From an uncultured Desulfobacterales bacterium (lineage in GTDB: Bacteria; Desulfobacterota; Desulfobacteria; Desulfobacterales; JAFDCJ01): DNA of 25,538 nucleotides. The stretch is from positions 1 to 25,538 of the forward strand of contig CALZJV010000240.1 of NCBI GenBank assembly GCA_945787595.1. The letters run 5' to 3'. Shown here piece by piece: positions 1 through 10,386 of the stretch. The first letter of the stretch is position 1, and every line of letters begins with the position of its first letter. The notes under the pieces are model-generated. The model worked only from the letters and a program-made list of their open reading frames with translations, searched no databases and was not told the DNA's origin. The position numbers and the translations under genes were made by a program.

Positions 1-7
1 TATCCAT
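1..7 (-). CDS. Start of a gene running off the left edge (partial)
   Basis: Read on the minus strand, a GAGGAG ribosome binding site is followed four bases later by ATG at position 7 (ATG GAT A...). A second ATG at position 11 is out of frame with it and directly abuts the binding site. Only two codons lie in the window, so the product cannot be named. The gene would lie downstream of purN on the same strand after a spacer of about 127 bases. The call rests on the binding site alone. Confidence 0.3.
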
Positions 8-134
8 GCATCTCCTCTTTTTGACCTTAAAAACGACGATATAGGCCCGAAATCAGAACCTAAGATCAATATAGATTCAACTATTTCAGTGACTTGGCTG
101 ACCCCAGTCACCTGAGATTCCATCAACTATTTTA

Positions 135-929
135 CTATTCAACTATCCTCACTACCGTCCGCTTCAATTTTTCTCCACCCCGCGGTTCGTAATGCGTTTT
201 CACAACCTTAATGCGCCTCACAGCAAACAGCTGGATACATTCCGAATAAAGCTCCCATTCCAGTTTTAGCCCCTTTCCGCGGATCGAATCGATTGTATCT
301 TCGGGTTGAATTTGAAATGCCCGCTGACCAATGATCGGTCCGGTATCTTCACCATAATCGATGAAATGAACTGTGCAGCCGCCAACCTTGCATCCATAGC
401 GAAAGGTATCCCCATATCCGTCAAGCCCTGCAAAAGCTGGCAGCAATGACGGATGAATATTCATAATTCGCGGCTGGTTGGGTACGGTATTAACGCGGTC
501 AATAAAATAGGGGGTTAAATTTCGCATGAAACCGGCTAAAACAAGGAGGTCGAAAGGATATGGCTGCATCGCATCCAGCAGCCTGGCTTCGGCAATGGCA
601 CGGGTCATTAAGAAAAATTTGCCCTTGCCCGATTCATCTCGCTCGGGATAAAAGGCTTGTTTCGAAAATATTTCCTTGTAATCAAAATCATCCGGCAGCA
701 CCGCCTTTGCAGGGTCTTTGCTGAACTCCCGGATGATTGATTTATAGTCGACGACGAATGTCGGGATGTTTTTTTTACAGGCTCTTTGTAGGCCAACGGT
801 TTCAGGGTCATCCGATCCGACGAAAACCATCTGCCCGTCAATTTTTCCATTATCACAGTCGTCGATAATCGCCTGCAAATTCGTTCCGCCACCCGAAATG
901 AGAGCGCCGATTCGGAGTTTTCCAACCAT
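135..929 (-). CDS. purN: Phosphoribosylglycinamide formyltransferase (GAR transformylase)
   Basis: This enzyme transfers a formyl group from 10-formyltetrahydrofolate to GAR in cytosolic de novo purine synthesis. The 264-residue product has the phosphate-binding GGGTN loop (residues 13-17), the NIHPSLLPAF segment with the catalytic Asn and His, a GCTVHF strand and DTGPII with the catalytic Asp. I chose ATG 929 because GGGAGG lies eight bases upstream and the family's N-terminus begins there; the frame stays open 33 codons further upstream but those codons look non-coding. Typical PurN proteins have about 190-215 residues. The excess is a charged insert at roughly residues 65-115, before the LLVLAGFMR strand, plus a basic C-terminal tail. 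A short hairpin (CCCGG, five-base loop, CCGGG; 946-960) lies just upstream of the binding site in the mRNA leader. Confidence 0.93.
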   Translation of the reverse strand: MVGKLRIGALISGGGTNLQAIIDDCDNGKIDGQMVFVGSDDPETVGLQRACKKNIPTFVVDYKSIIREFSKDPAKAVLPDDFDYKEIFSKQAFYPERDESGKGKFFLMTRAIAEARLLDAMQPYPFDLLVLAGFMRNLTPYFIDRVNTVPNQPRIMNIHPSLLPAFAGLDGYGDTFRYGCKVGGCTVHFIDYGEDTGPIIGQRAFQIQPEDTIDSIRGKGLKLEWELYSECIQLFAVRRIKVVKTHYEPRGGEKLKRTVVRIVE

Positions 930-1063
930 TTTGAATACCTCCCAACCCGGATAAACCGGGAGCACAGGTGTGAATTTACCATGAAAGGAGAAAATCACAA
1001 TAAAGGGAATATTATTTAGCGGGTACACTTAAAATTTTGCCAGAATCCAAATGCCAAAGCAAT

Positions 1064-1086
1064 GCTTAAATTTAAAAAATTTAAGC
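1064..1086. repeat. Perfect 10-bp inverted repeat (hairpin)
   Basis: GCTTAAATTT and AAATTTAAGC are separated by three A residues. The hairpin lies between the divergent purN and trxA genes, so it is not positioned as a gene-end terminator. The rest of the 475-base gap from 930 to 1404 holds the purN leader, a 14-bp tandem repeat, a dispersed AT-rich repeat and the trxA promoter. Confidence 0.7.
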
Positions 1087-1111
1087 GAAGCGAATTTTGG
1101 GGAAAATAAAT

Positions 1112-1150
1112 GATTGAATATTGTCGATTGAATATTGTCGATTGAATATT
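1112..1150. repeat. 14-bp tandem repeat, about 2.8 copies
   Basis: The unit GATTGAATATTGTC occurs at 1112-1125 and 1126-1139, and its first 11 bases at 1140-1150. The core word ATTGAATATT recurs in the spacers near 17203 and, inverted, near 19500, linking this array to a family of dispersed AT-rich words in this genome. Confidence 0.8.
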
Positions 1151-1232
1151 TAAGGAATCCTTTCATTAAAAAACAATCATAAAAAATGACAGAGTGACAC
1201 GCGGCGCCTACGCTGCGCGAGCGACATCCACA

Positions 1233-1271
1233 AATATTCAATTTTCAATTCCGGCACATCCGAGTTAGGTA
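1233..1271. repeat. Dispersed AT-rich repeat, copy 1
   Basis: The 17 bases AATATTCAATTTTCAAT are followed by a short G/C-rich stretch and a GTTAG end. The same arrangement occurs at 17206-17244 between rpiB and the dCMP deaminase gene. The left half is identical and the right half is diverged. No coding potential was seen. Confidence 0.6.
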
Positions 1272-1338
1272 ATAACCTCATAATAGACGGCAAAAATCAT
1301 CCTGAACTTGAGGCTGGTTTTTAGAAATCTCACCGAGG

Positions 1339-1367
1339 TTGACAAGATACCTCCTCATAACTATAAT
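1339..1367 (+). promoter_or_regulatory. Consensus sigma70 promoter of trxA
   Basis: A perfect TTGACA (1339-1344) and a perfect TATAAT (1362-1367) are separated by exactly 17 bases. Transcription would begin near 1374, giving a leader of about 30 bases before the trxA ATG. Both hexamers and the spacer match consensus, which suggests strong constitutive expression. Confidence 0.85.
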
Positions 1368-1404
1368 CAATCAATTGTGAATTCAAAGGAAAGGATATGA
1401 CGTT

Positions 1405-1731
1405 ATGGCAGAAGGTATCATGGAGATAGATGACGGCAATTTTGAAACTGAAGTTCTACAATCCGACAAGCCGGTACTGGTTGATTTCTGGGCGCCCTGG
1501 TGCGGGCCATGCAAAGCCATCGGACCGGTGGTTGAAGACCTGGCAAATACATTCGGCGACAAAATTAAATTTACCAAGTGTAATGTTGACAACAGTCCGG
1601 TCACGCCCGGCAAATTCGGAATAAAAGCCATCCCCACGCTCATTTTCTTCAAAGGCGGTGATGTCGTCGAACAAATCACGGGCATGGTCGCCAAATCAAA
1701 ATTGGAAGAAGCCGTCAATAAATTACTGTAG
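1405..1731 (+). CDS. trxA: Thioredoxin
   Basis: This is a small cytosolic dithiol reductant for ribonucleotide reductase, peroxidases and other partners. The 108-residue length is standard for the family. The WCGPCK active site occupies residues 32-37 (redox Cys33 and Cys36), preceded by the VDFWAP strand, and the cis-proline lies in the AIPT loop (Pro77). ATG 1405 is chosen over an out-of-frame ATG at 1397 and is preceded by an AAGGAAAGGA ribosome binding region. The gene follows a consensus promoter and may be cotranscribed with the BamD-like gene 133 bases downstream. Confidence 0.96.
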   Translation: MAEGIMEIDDGNFETEVLQSDKPVLVDFWAPWCGPCKAIGPVVEDLANTFGDKIKFTKCNVDNSPVTPGKFGIKAIPTLIFFKGGDVVEQITGMVAKSKLEEAVNKLL

Positions 1732-1864
1732 CTCGACGAGAAGTTTACTGATAATCCCCCTGAAATCGGGACAAAAAGCCTTAGCTTGAAAGCTGTAATT
1801 CGCGATACCGCACCAAGACATGATTCCCCTGTGAAAAAAAGAGTTATCAGAAAGAAGTAGAGAC

Positions 1865-2542
1865 GTGAAACGCCTCATTGTTGTCGGAATTATCATACTG
1901 TTTCTCGGCTCCGGGTGCTCCGCACTGAAAAAGACATGGGAGGCCATTACCGGCAAAGAGGAGACTGGATCTGCCCAGCAACTGGCTTGGGATGGAATGG
2001 ATGCGTTCGAAGATGGCGAATACAAAGATGCCATCGAAAGTTTTGAGCGATTAAAAGACTGGTATCCCTTTTCTAAATACGCGATTCTGGCGGAATTAAA
2101 AATAGCCGATGCTCACTATCATCTAGAACAATATGAAGAGGCCATATTTGCTTACGAGGAGTTTGAAAAGCTGCATCCCCGAAACGAAGCGGTTCCCTAC
2201 GTTATCTACCAGATCGGGCTTTGCCATTATGATCAAATCGACACCATAGATCGTGATCAGACGCCGGCCCGCAAAGCCCTTGAAACCTTCCAGCGTTTAA
2301 ACAAACAGTTTCCCAACGATCAATATGCACGCAGCGGTGCTGAACATATCCCAAAATGTTTGAAAAGCTTGGCCGGAAATGATTACTATATCGGTGTTTT
2401 TTATTATAAATCCAAACATTACAAAGCCGCATTACAGCGCTTTATGTCGGTACTTTCCAATTATCCCGATGTGGGGTACCATCTGGACACTCTGGAGTAT
2501 ATCGCCAAATGTGAAGCCTCATTATCTGAAGATGAGGAGTAA
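1865..2542 (+). CDS. bamD: BamD-like outer-membrane assembly lipoprotein with TPRs
   Basis: BamD is the lipoprotein of the BAM complex that helps BamA insert beta-barrel proteins into the outer membrane from the periplasmic side. The 225-residue product starts with a short basic end, a hydrophobic stretch and a lipobox-like LGSGC, giving a lipidated Cys18. Helical repeats of TPR type follow: an AWDGMDAFEDGEYKDAIESF repeat near residue 40, a second near 75-105 and a third in the C-terminal third. The match to BamD (about 245 residues in E. coli) rests on order and spacing of repeats, so a related TPR lipoprotein is possible. The start is GTG at 1865 with only a weak purine-rich binding site, which suggests modest translation. 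Confidence 0.8.
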   Translation: MKRLIVVGIIILFLGSGCSALKKTWEAITGKEETGSAQQLAWDGMDAFEDGEYKDAIESFERLKDWYPFSKYAILAELKIADAHYHLEQYEEAIFAYEEFEKLHPRNEAVPYVIYQIGLCHYDQIDTIDRDQTPARKALETFQRLNKQFPNDQYARSGAEHIPKCLKSLAGNDYYIGVFYYKSKHYKAALQRFMSVLSNYPDVGYHLDTLEYIAKCEASLSEDEE

Positions 2543-2602
2543 AAAAACGCTTTACAGCTTCACAATTTTAGTGTAAAAAACATCGTTTTAATCATTGGTA
2601 TA

Positions 2603-2614
2603 TTGATTAATCAA
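2603..2614. promoter_or_regulatory. 12-bp perfect palindrome upstream of rpmB (possible operator)
   Basis: TTGATTAATCAA is a perfect palindrome in the 224-base spacer between the BamD-like gene and rpmB, followed by two CAATTG words. A weak promoter candidate for rpmB lies downstream: TTGCAA at 2715-2720, an 18-base spacer and TTTAAA at 2739-2744. No regulator is implied by the sequence itself. Confidence 0.3.
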
Positions 2615-2766
2615 TTGTTCAACCAATTGACGATCAGATTTTTAAGCAAGTAAGAGTAAACGATCCGCCGCGGGTGGAAAGCCTGACGTAAGAAATTGAA
2701 CAAAATGGATTGTTTTGCAAAGGTCTCATTACATTGAGTTTAAAATTTTCCTAAAGGAGAACAATT

Positions 2767-2958
2767 ATGTCCAAGGTATGTGAAATATGCGGCAAAAAAC
2801 CCATGGTCGGTCATAGAGTGAGCCATGCTCACAACGTAACCAAACGCAGATTTAACCCGAATTTACAGCGCGTACGAGCGGTTTCAAACGGCCAGGTCAA
2901 AAAAATAGTGGCCTGTACCAGCTGTATCAAGTCCGGATATGTGGTAAAGACCTCTTAG
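2767..2958 (+). CDS. rpmB: 50S ribosomal protein L28 (zinc-binding form)
   Basis: This is a large-subunit ribosomal protein. The 63-residue product has two CxxC pairs (CEIC near residue 5 and CTSC near residue 51) that form the zinc ribbon of C+ type L28, with the conserved VSHAHN...KRRFNPN core between them. The start follows an AAAGGAG ribosome binding site with good spacing. The gene is convergent with rel and their stop codons overlap by two bases (TAG at 2956-2958 against TAA read from 2957-2955), leaving no room for a terminator between them. Confidence 0.95.
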   Translation: MSKVCEICGKKPMVGHRVSHAHNVTKRRFNPNLQRVRAVSNGQVKKIVACTSCIKSGYVVKTS

Positions 2959-5099
2959 CCAATCCTTTTTACGTCCTGTACAAGTTTAACCTTCCTGACT
3001 GCCGACAAAATCTTCTCCAAGTGGCTGACATCCTCCACCCCGATGGTAAAAAAACTGTCGACTATTTTGCTGTCACGGGTTTCAGAGGTTGCATGGAGGA
3101 TATTAGCGCCGTATTTGCTGATATTTCCGACAAGGTCCGCTAGCAGGCCTTGTCGATCATAAGAAATAATCCGGATCTTCACCGGATACGTCTCGGTGGC
3201 CTCCTGATTCCAATCAACTTCAATTTGGCGTTCGGGATTCATTTCCAGCGCATTAACGCAATTGGTTCGATGAATTGTGACCCCATAACCTCTGGTTATG
3301 TAACCCACAATGTTATCGCCGGGAACCGGTTGGCAGCATTTTCCAAACTTAATTAAAATATCGTCAACACCCTTGACAAGGATGCCGGTTTTGAGCTTCT
3401 TTTTGCGGCTCACCCGCCCTATGAGTTTGTTGAATATCGATTCCGGAACCTCTTCTGCCTGCAGTTTGGGAGCAAATTTGCGTAAGACTTGTAGGGGTGT
3501 AATTTTGCCGTAACCCACATTGGCAATCAAATCATCAATCGTCTTAAAACCAAAATGAGTCGCGACGTCTGCCAACTCCTCGGTCTTGGCCAGGTTATTA
3601 AAATTCAGTTTTTCCTTGCGAAAAGCCTTTTCAAGCATTTCCCGGCCCAATGTAATACTGCGTTCTTTTTCCTGGGTCTTTATCCATTGACGGATTTTTG
3701 ACCGCGCTTTGACGGTTTTAACAAATTTCAGCCAATCTTTGCTGGGGTGATGATTTTTCGAGGTTGTAATCTCGACAATATCACCCGTTTTCAATTGATA
3801 GACCAGAGGTACCAACTGGCCGTTCACCTTAGCGCCGGTACATTGATTGCCGACTTCCGTATGAATCATATAGGCAAAATCAACCGTAGTCGCGCCGTGC
3901 GCCAGGGTTTTGATCTCGCCACGAGGTGTGAAGACATACACTTCATCCTGAAACAGATCAATACGCACATTTTCTAAAAATTCGCCGGGGTCCCGGAAAT
4001 TTTCTTGGTTTTCAACGAGGTCCTGGATCCAGGCAAACTTTTCACTGATATTTTCATCGATGCGTTTGCCCTCTTTATAACTCCAGTGCGCAGCGATGCC
4101 GGATTTGGCAACCCGATCCATCTCCCAAGTTCGTATCTGGATTTCGATGCGCTCCCCAACAGGTCCGACAACCGTGGTGTGCAAAGACTGGTACATATTG
4201 GCCTTGGGACGCGCGATATAATCCTTGAATTTGTGATCGATGGGTTTCCACATGGAATGAATCAGTCCTAAAGCTTCATAACAATGGGAAATAGAATCGA
4301 GGATGATTCGAAAGGCGATGATATCATAAATTTCTTCAAAGGGCAGATTCTGGGAAACCATTTTGTTGAAAATACTGTAATAATTTTTATTGCGTCCTAA
4401 TACCTCACATGCCAACTTGGCCTCATCCATCTTTTTGGTGAGGTAACCTTTGACGGTTTCCATGTACTTTGAACGCTCTGTTCTGGACTTGGCCACCAGG
4501 TTTTGAATCCGGTTATATTCTTCTGGTTGAAAATACTTAAAGGAGGTTTCTTCAAGCTCATTTTTTATCCAGTAAATACCGAGCCGCGCGGCAATCGGTG
4601 CATAAATGTCAAGAGTTTCCCCGGCTATTTTTTTCCTTTTATCCGATTTATGGAATTGGAGGGTGCGCATATTGTGAAGACGGTCGGCCAGCTTGATCAG
4701 AATGACCCGAATATCATCTGCCATCGCCAGAAACATCTTACGAAGGCTCTCGGCCTGTCGCGCCCTGGTGCTGTGGAAAGAAAGGCCACTGAGTTTGGTG
4801 ACACCGGAGACGATGTGCAAAATCTCAGAGCCGAACAATTGCTCGATTTCTTCAGGAACTGCCTGGGTATCTTCAATCACATCGTGTAAGAGACCGGCTG
4901 CAACACTGATGACATCCAGTTTCATATCACTGAGCATTCCGGCCACTTCCAGCGGATGAGAAAGATAGGGCTCGCCGGAAAGGCGTATCTGGCCCGCATG
5001 CACTCTGGCGGAATAGATGTAGGCGCGTTCGATGATATCTAAATCCGCTTCCGGATGGTACTCACTAATTCTATCTATGATGTTGTTAATTCGGATCAA
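2955..5099 (-). CDS. rel: Bifunctional (p)ppGpp synthetase/hydrolase (Rel/SpoT family)
   Basis: The enzyme makes and degrades the alarmone (p)ppGpp of the stringent response. The 714-residue product has the full long-RSH architecture: hydrolase domain with SHPLEVA (His48), LLHDVIEDT (His72, Asp73) and [12 protein letters not shown]; synthetase domain near 235-350 with [26 protein letters not shown] and EIQIRT; TGS domain beginning [10 protein letters not shown]; a zinc-finger-like KCCQPVPGD segment; and a C-terminal ACT domain. Hydrolase residues are intact, and the basic KFKD loop is the type seen in bifunctional enzymes, so both activities are expected. The start is TTG at 5099: an in-frame stop lies three codons upstream and the family's MIRIN-type N-terminus begins there. 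It is the last gene of an ispG-proS-rel group, 97 bases after proS. Confidence 0.94.
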   Translation of the reverse strand: MIRINNIIDRISEYHPEADLDIIERAYIYSARVHAGQIRLSGEPYLSHPLEVAGMLSDMKLDVISVAAGLLHDVIEDTQAVPEEIEQLFGSEILHIVSGVTKLSGLSFHSTRARQAESLRKMFLAMADDIRVILIKLADRLHNMRTLQFHKSDKRKKIAGETLDIYAPIAARLGIYWIKNELEETSFKYFQPEEYNRIQNLVAKSRTERSKYMETVKGYLTKKMDEAKLACEVLGRNKNYYSIFNKMVSQNLPFEEIYDIIAFRIILDSISHCYEALGLIHSMWKPIDHKFKDYIARPKANMYQSLHTTVVGPVGERIEIQIRTWEMDRVAKSGIAAHWSYKEGKRIDENISEKFAWIQDLVENQENFRDPGEFLENVRIDLFQDEVYVFTPRGEIKTLAHGATTVDFAYMIHTEVGNQCTGAKVNGQLVPLVYQLKTGDIVEITTSKNHHPSKDWLKFVKTVKARSKIRQWIKTQEKERSITLGREMLEKAFRKEKLNFNNLAKTEELADVATHFGFKTIDDLIANVGYGKITPLQVLRKFAPKLQAEEVPESIFNKLIGRVSRKKKLKTGILVKGVDDILIKFGKCCQPVPGDNIVGYITRGYGVTIHRTNCVNALEMNPERQIEVDWNQEATETYPVKIRIISYDRQGLLADLVGNISKYGANILHATSETRDSKIVDSFFTIGVEDVSHLEKILSAVRKVKLVQDVKRIG

Positions 5100-5196
5100 A
5101 TCTGGTCACTCGGCATTGGCTGATGCTCTCTGGTTGTTTTCAGCTGGTTAATGGATCCGGATACTGCTTATCGGAATTAAATGATAGCGGATATTT

Positions 5197-7785
<2,589 letters not shown>

Positions 7786-7881
7786 GCTAACCTGTTGCTT
7801 TAAATTAGTTACTTTATAATATGCTCATTATCCAGTACGATATCCATCTAAATCCATCGATCCGCAAATACTCCGAGGACT

Positions 7882-7963
7882 TTACTCAGACTTCGGCCGA
7901 GCGACTCGACGTGAGCTCGTCGACATGTCTCAGTCGAGGGCCTCAGGACTTAGAGCTGAGTAA
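7882..7963. repeat. Large nested inverted repeat between divergent genes
   Basis: The outer arms TTACTCAG (7882-7889) and CTGAGTAA (7956-7963) are perfectly complementary. Inside, GGCCGAGCGACT is roughly complementary to AGTCGAGGGCC. The innermost stem is TCGACG (7906-7911) and CGTCGA (7918-7923) around a six-base loop. The G/C-rich block stands out in the otherwise AT-rich 372-base gap from 7786 to 8157 between ispG and the 8158 gene. No gene was seen in this gap. Confidence 0.65.
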
Positions 7964-8157
7964 GCAATTATATTAAATTGGTCAATAATTATATGTCACT
8001 GTGATTGTGAATTGAAGCACTAAGCTTCCAATTGCAAACCGATTCGGAAGTATGGTATACTTGATCAAACGTTTTAGATTATCAAAACACGTGATTTTAT
8101 TCAAGTAAAATAGGGAAAACGAACCATAGCCCAACCGCATTATTAAGGAGATATGAA

Positions 8158-8592
8158 ATGACAAGGGAGCATGGGCCAAAATTTTCAGAAAAGCACGATA
8201 CCGATACACAGATGGACCCCGCAGTGAAGCAAGAAATTGTAGATAAAAGTAAAAATAATGAAATAGCATGTGCCGTTGCCTTTCAAATTGCAAAAGAGCT
8301 AGCAGCGATTCCGGCCGATGTTGGCAAAGGTATAGACCTTCTGGATATAAGATTAGTTAAATGCCAGCTGGGTTTATTTGGATACAGCCCAGTAAAAAAG
8401 GCGGTCAAGCCAAAATCACCCCAGAGCCGCGACCTGGAAGAGGCTATCCGTATGGCTTTGGTGGAAAAAGAACTTTCATGCCGCGCTGCCTGGGATATTG
8501 CGCACCGGTTCAACGTACCGAAAATGACCGTCAGCGCGGCCTGCGAAGCCCTCGAAATTAAGATAAAGCCGTGTCAGCTGGGGGCCTTTTGA
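8158..8592 (+). CDS. Unrecognised 144-residue protein with two HTH-like repeats ending in C-Q-L-G-x-F
   Basis: I cannot assign a named family with confidence. The protein has a charged, probably flexible first 22 residues, then two copies of one domain. Copy 1 (about 23-76) contains ACAVAFQIAKEL, a turn, then a second helix and KCQLGLF. Copy 2 (about 92-144) contains CRAAWDIAHRFNVPKMTVSA, a second helix and PCQLGAF at the very C-terminus. A Lys/Pro-rich linker joins them. Each copy has two helices around a turn, in the style of small DNA-binding HTH domains, and a conserved pair of Cys about 34 residues apart. AAGGAG lies eight bases before the ATG. No cotranscribed partner is evident, as mltF starts 325 bases away. 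DNA binding or redox/metal sensing by the Cys pair is conjecture. Confidence 0.85.
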   Translation: MTREHGPKFSEKHDTDTQMDPAVKQEIVDKSKNNEIACAVAFQIAKELAAIPADVGKGIDLLDIRLVKCQLGLFGYSPVKKAVKPKSPQSRDLEEAIRMALVEKELSCRAAWDIAHRFNVPKMTVSAACEALEIKIKPCQLGAF

Positions 8593-8652
8593 GTATTTAG
8601 AAGGGCGGAGAAGCTGATGCTTCAAAGGGGCGCTCTAGGCCGTTCGGGGTTG

Positions 8653-8800
8653 GAGGCAAATTGGCATAGAGCATGGCGCATAGGGCATAGGGAATAAAAG
8701 CTGGACACTGATTGTGGGTGGTCTGATGTAGGAGACAGAAAAGGGATAACTTCCTTTATCCTCAATAAACTAATCAACGAATTAACCAGTCAACCAGATT
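8653..8800. repeat. Composite intergenic repeat, copy 1
   Basis: Two blocks of this stretch recur inverted at 14133-14313. Block one (8653-8694, rich in GGCATAG-type words) matches 14272-14313 at 41 of 42 bases. Block two (8743-8800, rich in AATCAAC/TTAACCA words) resembles 14133-14199. The 325-base gap from 8593 to 8917 holds this copy and the 59-bp palindromic repeat; no gene was seen. Confidence 0.8.
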
Positions 8801-8816
8801 GAACAGAGATACCGGT

Positions 8817-8875
8817 CTGAACGCTCACAATTTATCCAGTTAAACCTATTTGTTTTTTGTTTAACCGGGACGATC
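8817..8875 (+). repeat. 59-bp palindromic dispersed repeat, copy 1
   Basis: By my alignment this is the reverse complement of 16111-16169 with 56 of 59 bases identical. Near-perfect internal arms (CCAGTTAAAC and GTTTAACCGG) surround an AT-rich loop, so it can fold on either strand. It lies 42 bases upstream of mltF. Confidence 0.85.
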
Positions 8876-8917
8876 TAAACGAACATATCGATCATAACCA
8901 GGCAATCTATTCAAACT

Positions 8918-10342
8918 ATGATGGTCACATCGGCAATCAATAAGATTTTTGGCGGTCAGCCCGTCCCTCAGCTCATTATTCTTGCTTTGTGGGTGCTTGC
9001 CGCATTTTACGTGATGAATCCGATCGTCAATGATTACAAATTCAATACGCTTCATAAAATAATAAAAACCGGACAAATTACAGTGATTACCCGCAATTCT
9101 GCGCATTGTTACTATACTTATCGCGAAGAACCCATGGGATTCGAATATGAGCTGGCAAAGGAGTTTGCTGATTATCTGGGAGTTAAACTGAAAGTGCAAA
9201 TCACTGAAGATTGGGAGCAAATGATCCCGCCGTTGCAGAATGGGACCGGTGCCTTTATCGCAGCAGGAATGACCATTACTCCCAAAAGACAAAAACAGGC
9301 AGCTTTTTCAGATGGTTACATGGATATACAGCAACACATCATTTCGCGGCGCAACAAGGCAAAAATTAAAAAACTGGAGGATCTTTCCGGCAAGACCATC
9401 CATGTTCGAACGGCGACCTCTTACCAGGAACAACTTGAGGAACTCCAAAAACAGGGGATTGATGTCACCATCGAACTCCATCACGATTTGCCCACGGAAG
9501 AGTTGATACAGCATGTAGATAGAGGAGATATCGAATTTACCGTTGCCGACAGCAATGTTGCCATGTTGAGCCGACGCCATTATCCCGGTGCAATTATGGC
9601 AGGTGCAATCAGTGATCTGCAGCAACTTGGCTGGGCGGTGCATCCCGAAGCTCGCCGGTTAAAGACCAAAATTAATTCATTTTTCAAAATTATAAAAAAA
9701 AATGGTAAATACGATGAAATTTACAATAAATACTATGGCGATATCGCAGACTTCGATTACGTCGATCTGAGCATTTTTCATCGCAGAATTAAAACCAGGC
9801 TATCCCGTTACAGCCCGTTTATAAAGGCGGCTGCCAAAAAACACGGCTTTGACTGGCGCTTGATTTCCGCTCAGATATATCAAGAATCCCATCTAAATCC
9901 CTGGGCAAAAAGCCCAGCCGGAGCAAAGGGTTTGATGCAGCTTCTCTCGAGAACGGCCCGCAGTCTGGGAGTTAAAGACATTTACAACCCCGTGGAAAAT
10001 ATCAATGCCGGAGTACAGCATTTAAAAAACCTCTATGATCTTTTTGACAGTGCGGATGGAAACGATCGATTGCTCATCTCTCTAGCTGCATACAATATCG
10101 GTCAGGGCCATATCCGGGATGCCCGCCACCTGGCAGTCAAAATGAAACTTGACCCGGACTCCTGGGAATCGCTGGCAAAAACGCTGCCCCTGCTGAGCTT
10201 TCGCAGATATTATAAAAACTCCAAATATGGTTACTGCCGGGGTACTGAACCCGTCCTTTATATCAAACAGATCAGGGTCTATTATGACATTTTAAAACGA
10301 CGGGAGATCGAGCATGGTGAAGTTCAGGCAAAATTGGGATAA
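8918..10342 (+). CDS. mltF: Membrane-bound lytic murein transglycosylase F
   Basis: MltF cleaves the glycan strands of peptidoglycan, forming 1,6-anhydromuramyl ends during cell-wall turnover. The 474-residue product has an N-terminal hydrophobic helix (about 18-37) as signal or anchor, a periplasmic solute-binding-like domain (family 3 type, about 50-272) and a C-terminal SLT lysozyme-like domain (about 295-440). The SLT motif IYQESHLNP carries the catalytic Glu323, followed by SPAGAKGLMQLL, NINAGVQHL and LAAYNIGQG. There is no lipobox Cys, so it would be anchored by the helix. The start is ATG 8918 (or 8921); no clear binding site precedes it, so the exact start is uncertain. It converges with the hydrolase gene at 10387. 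Confidence 0.9.
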   Translation: MMVTSAINKIFGGQPVPQLIILALWVLAAFYVMNPIVNDYKFNTLHKIIKTGQITVITRNSAHCYYTYREEPMGFEYELAKEFADYLGVKLKVQITEDWEQMIPPLQNGTGAFIAAGMTITPKRQKQAAFSDGYMDIQQHIISRRNKAKIKKLEDLSGKTIHVRTATSYQEQLEELQKQGIDVTIELHHDLPTEELIQHVDRGDIEFTVADSNVAMLSRRHYPGAIMAGAISDLQQLGWAVHPEARRLKTKINSFFKIIKKNGKYDEIYNKYYGDIADFDYVDLSIFHRRIKTRLSRYSPFIKAAAKKHGFDWRLISAQIYQESHLNPWAKSPAGAKGLMQLLSRTARSLGVKDIYNPVENINAGVQHLKNLYDLFDSADGNDRLLISLAAYNIGQGHIRDARHLAVKMKLDPDSWESLAKTLPLLSFRRYYKNSKYGYCRGTEPVLYIKQIRVYYDILKRREIEHGEVQAKLG

Positions 10343-10375
10343 TTGAAAATCAAATAAAGAAAACATGATTTTCAA
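10343..10375. terminator. Inverted repeat between convergent genes (possible bidirectional terminator)
   Basis: TTGAAAATCA (10343-10352) and TGATTTTCAA (10366-10375) are perfect 10-base complements with a 13-base loop. The repeat begins directly after the mltF stop and lies 11 bases short of the convergent hydrolase stop. The stem is AT-rich with no strong T run on either side, so it may only attenuate transcription or protect mRNA ends. Confidence 0.4.
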
Positions 10376-10386
10376 CATTCCAGCTC

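Noticed and set aside
1029..1241. 70-codon minus-strand open frame upstream of purN
   Set aside because: It runs through the hairpin and the 14-bp tandem repeat, has biased repeat-derived composition and no ribosome binding site.
2655..2700. Riboswitch-like GGGTGGAAAGCCTGACG segment ahead of rpmB
   Set aside because: It superficially resembles fragments of cyclic-dinucleotide aptamers, but the conserved blocks are neither complete nor in the right order.
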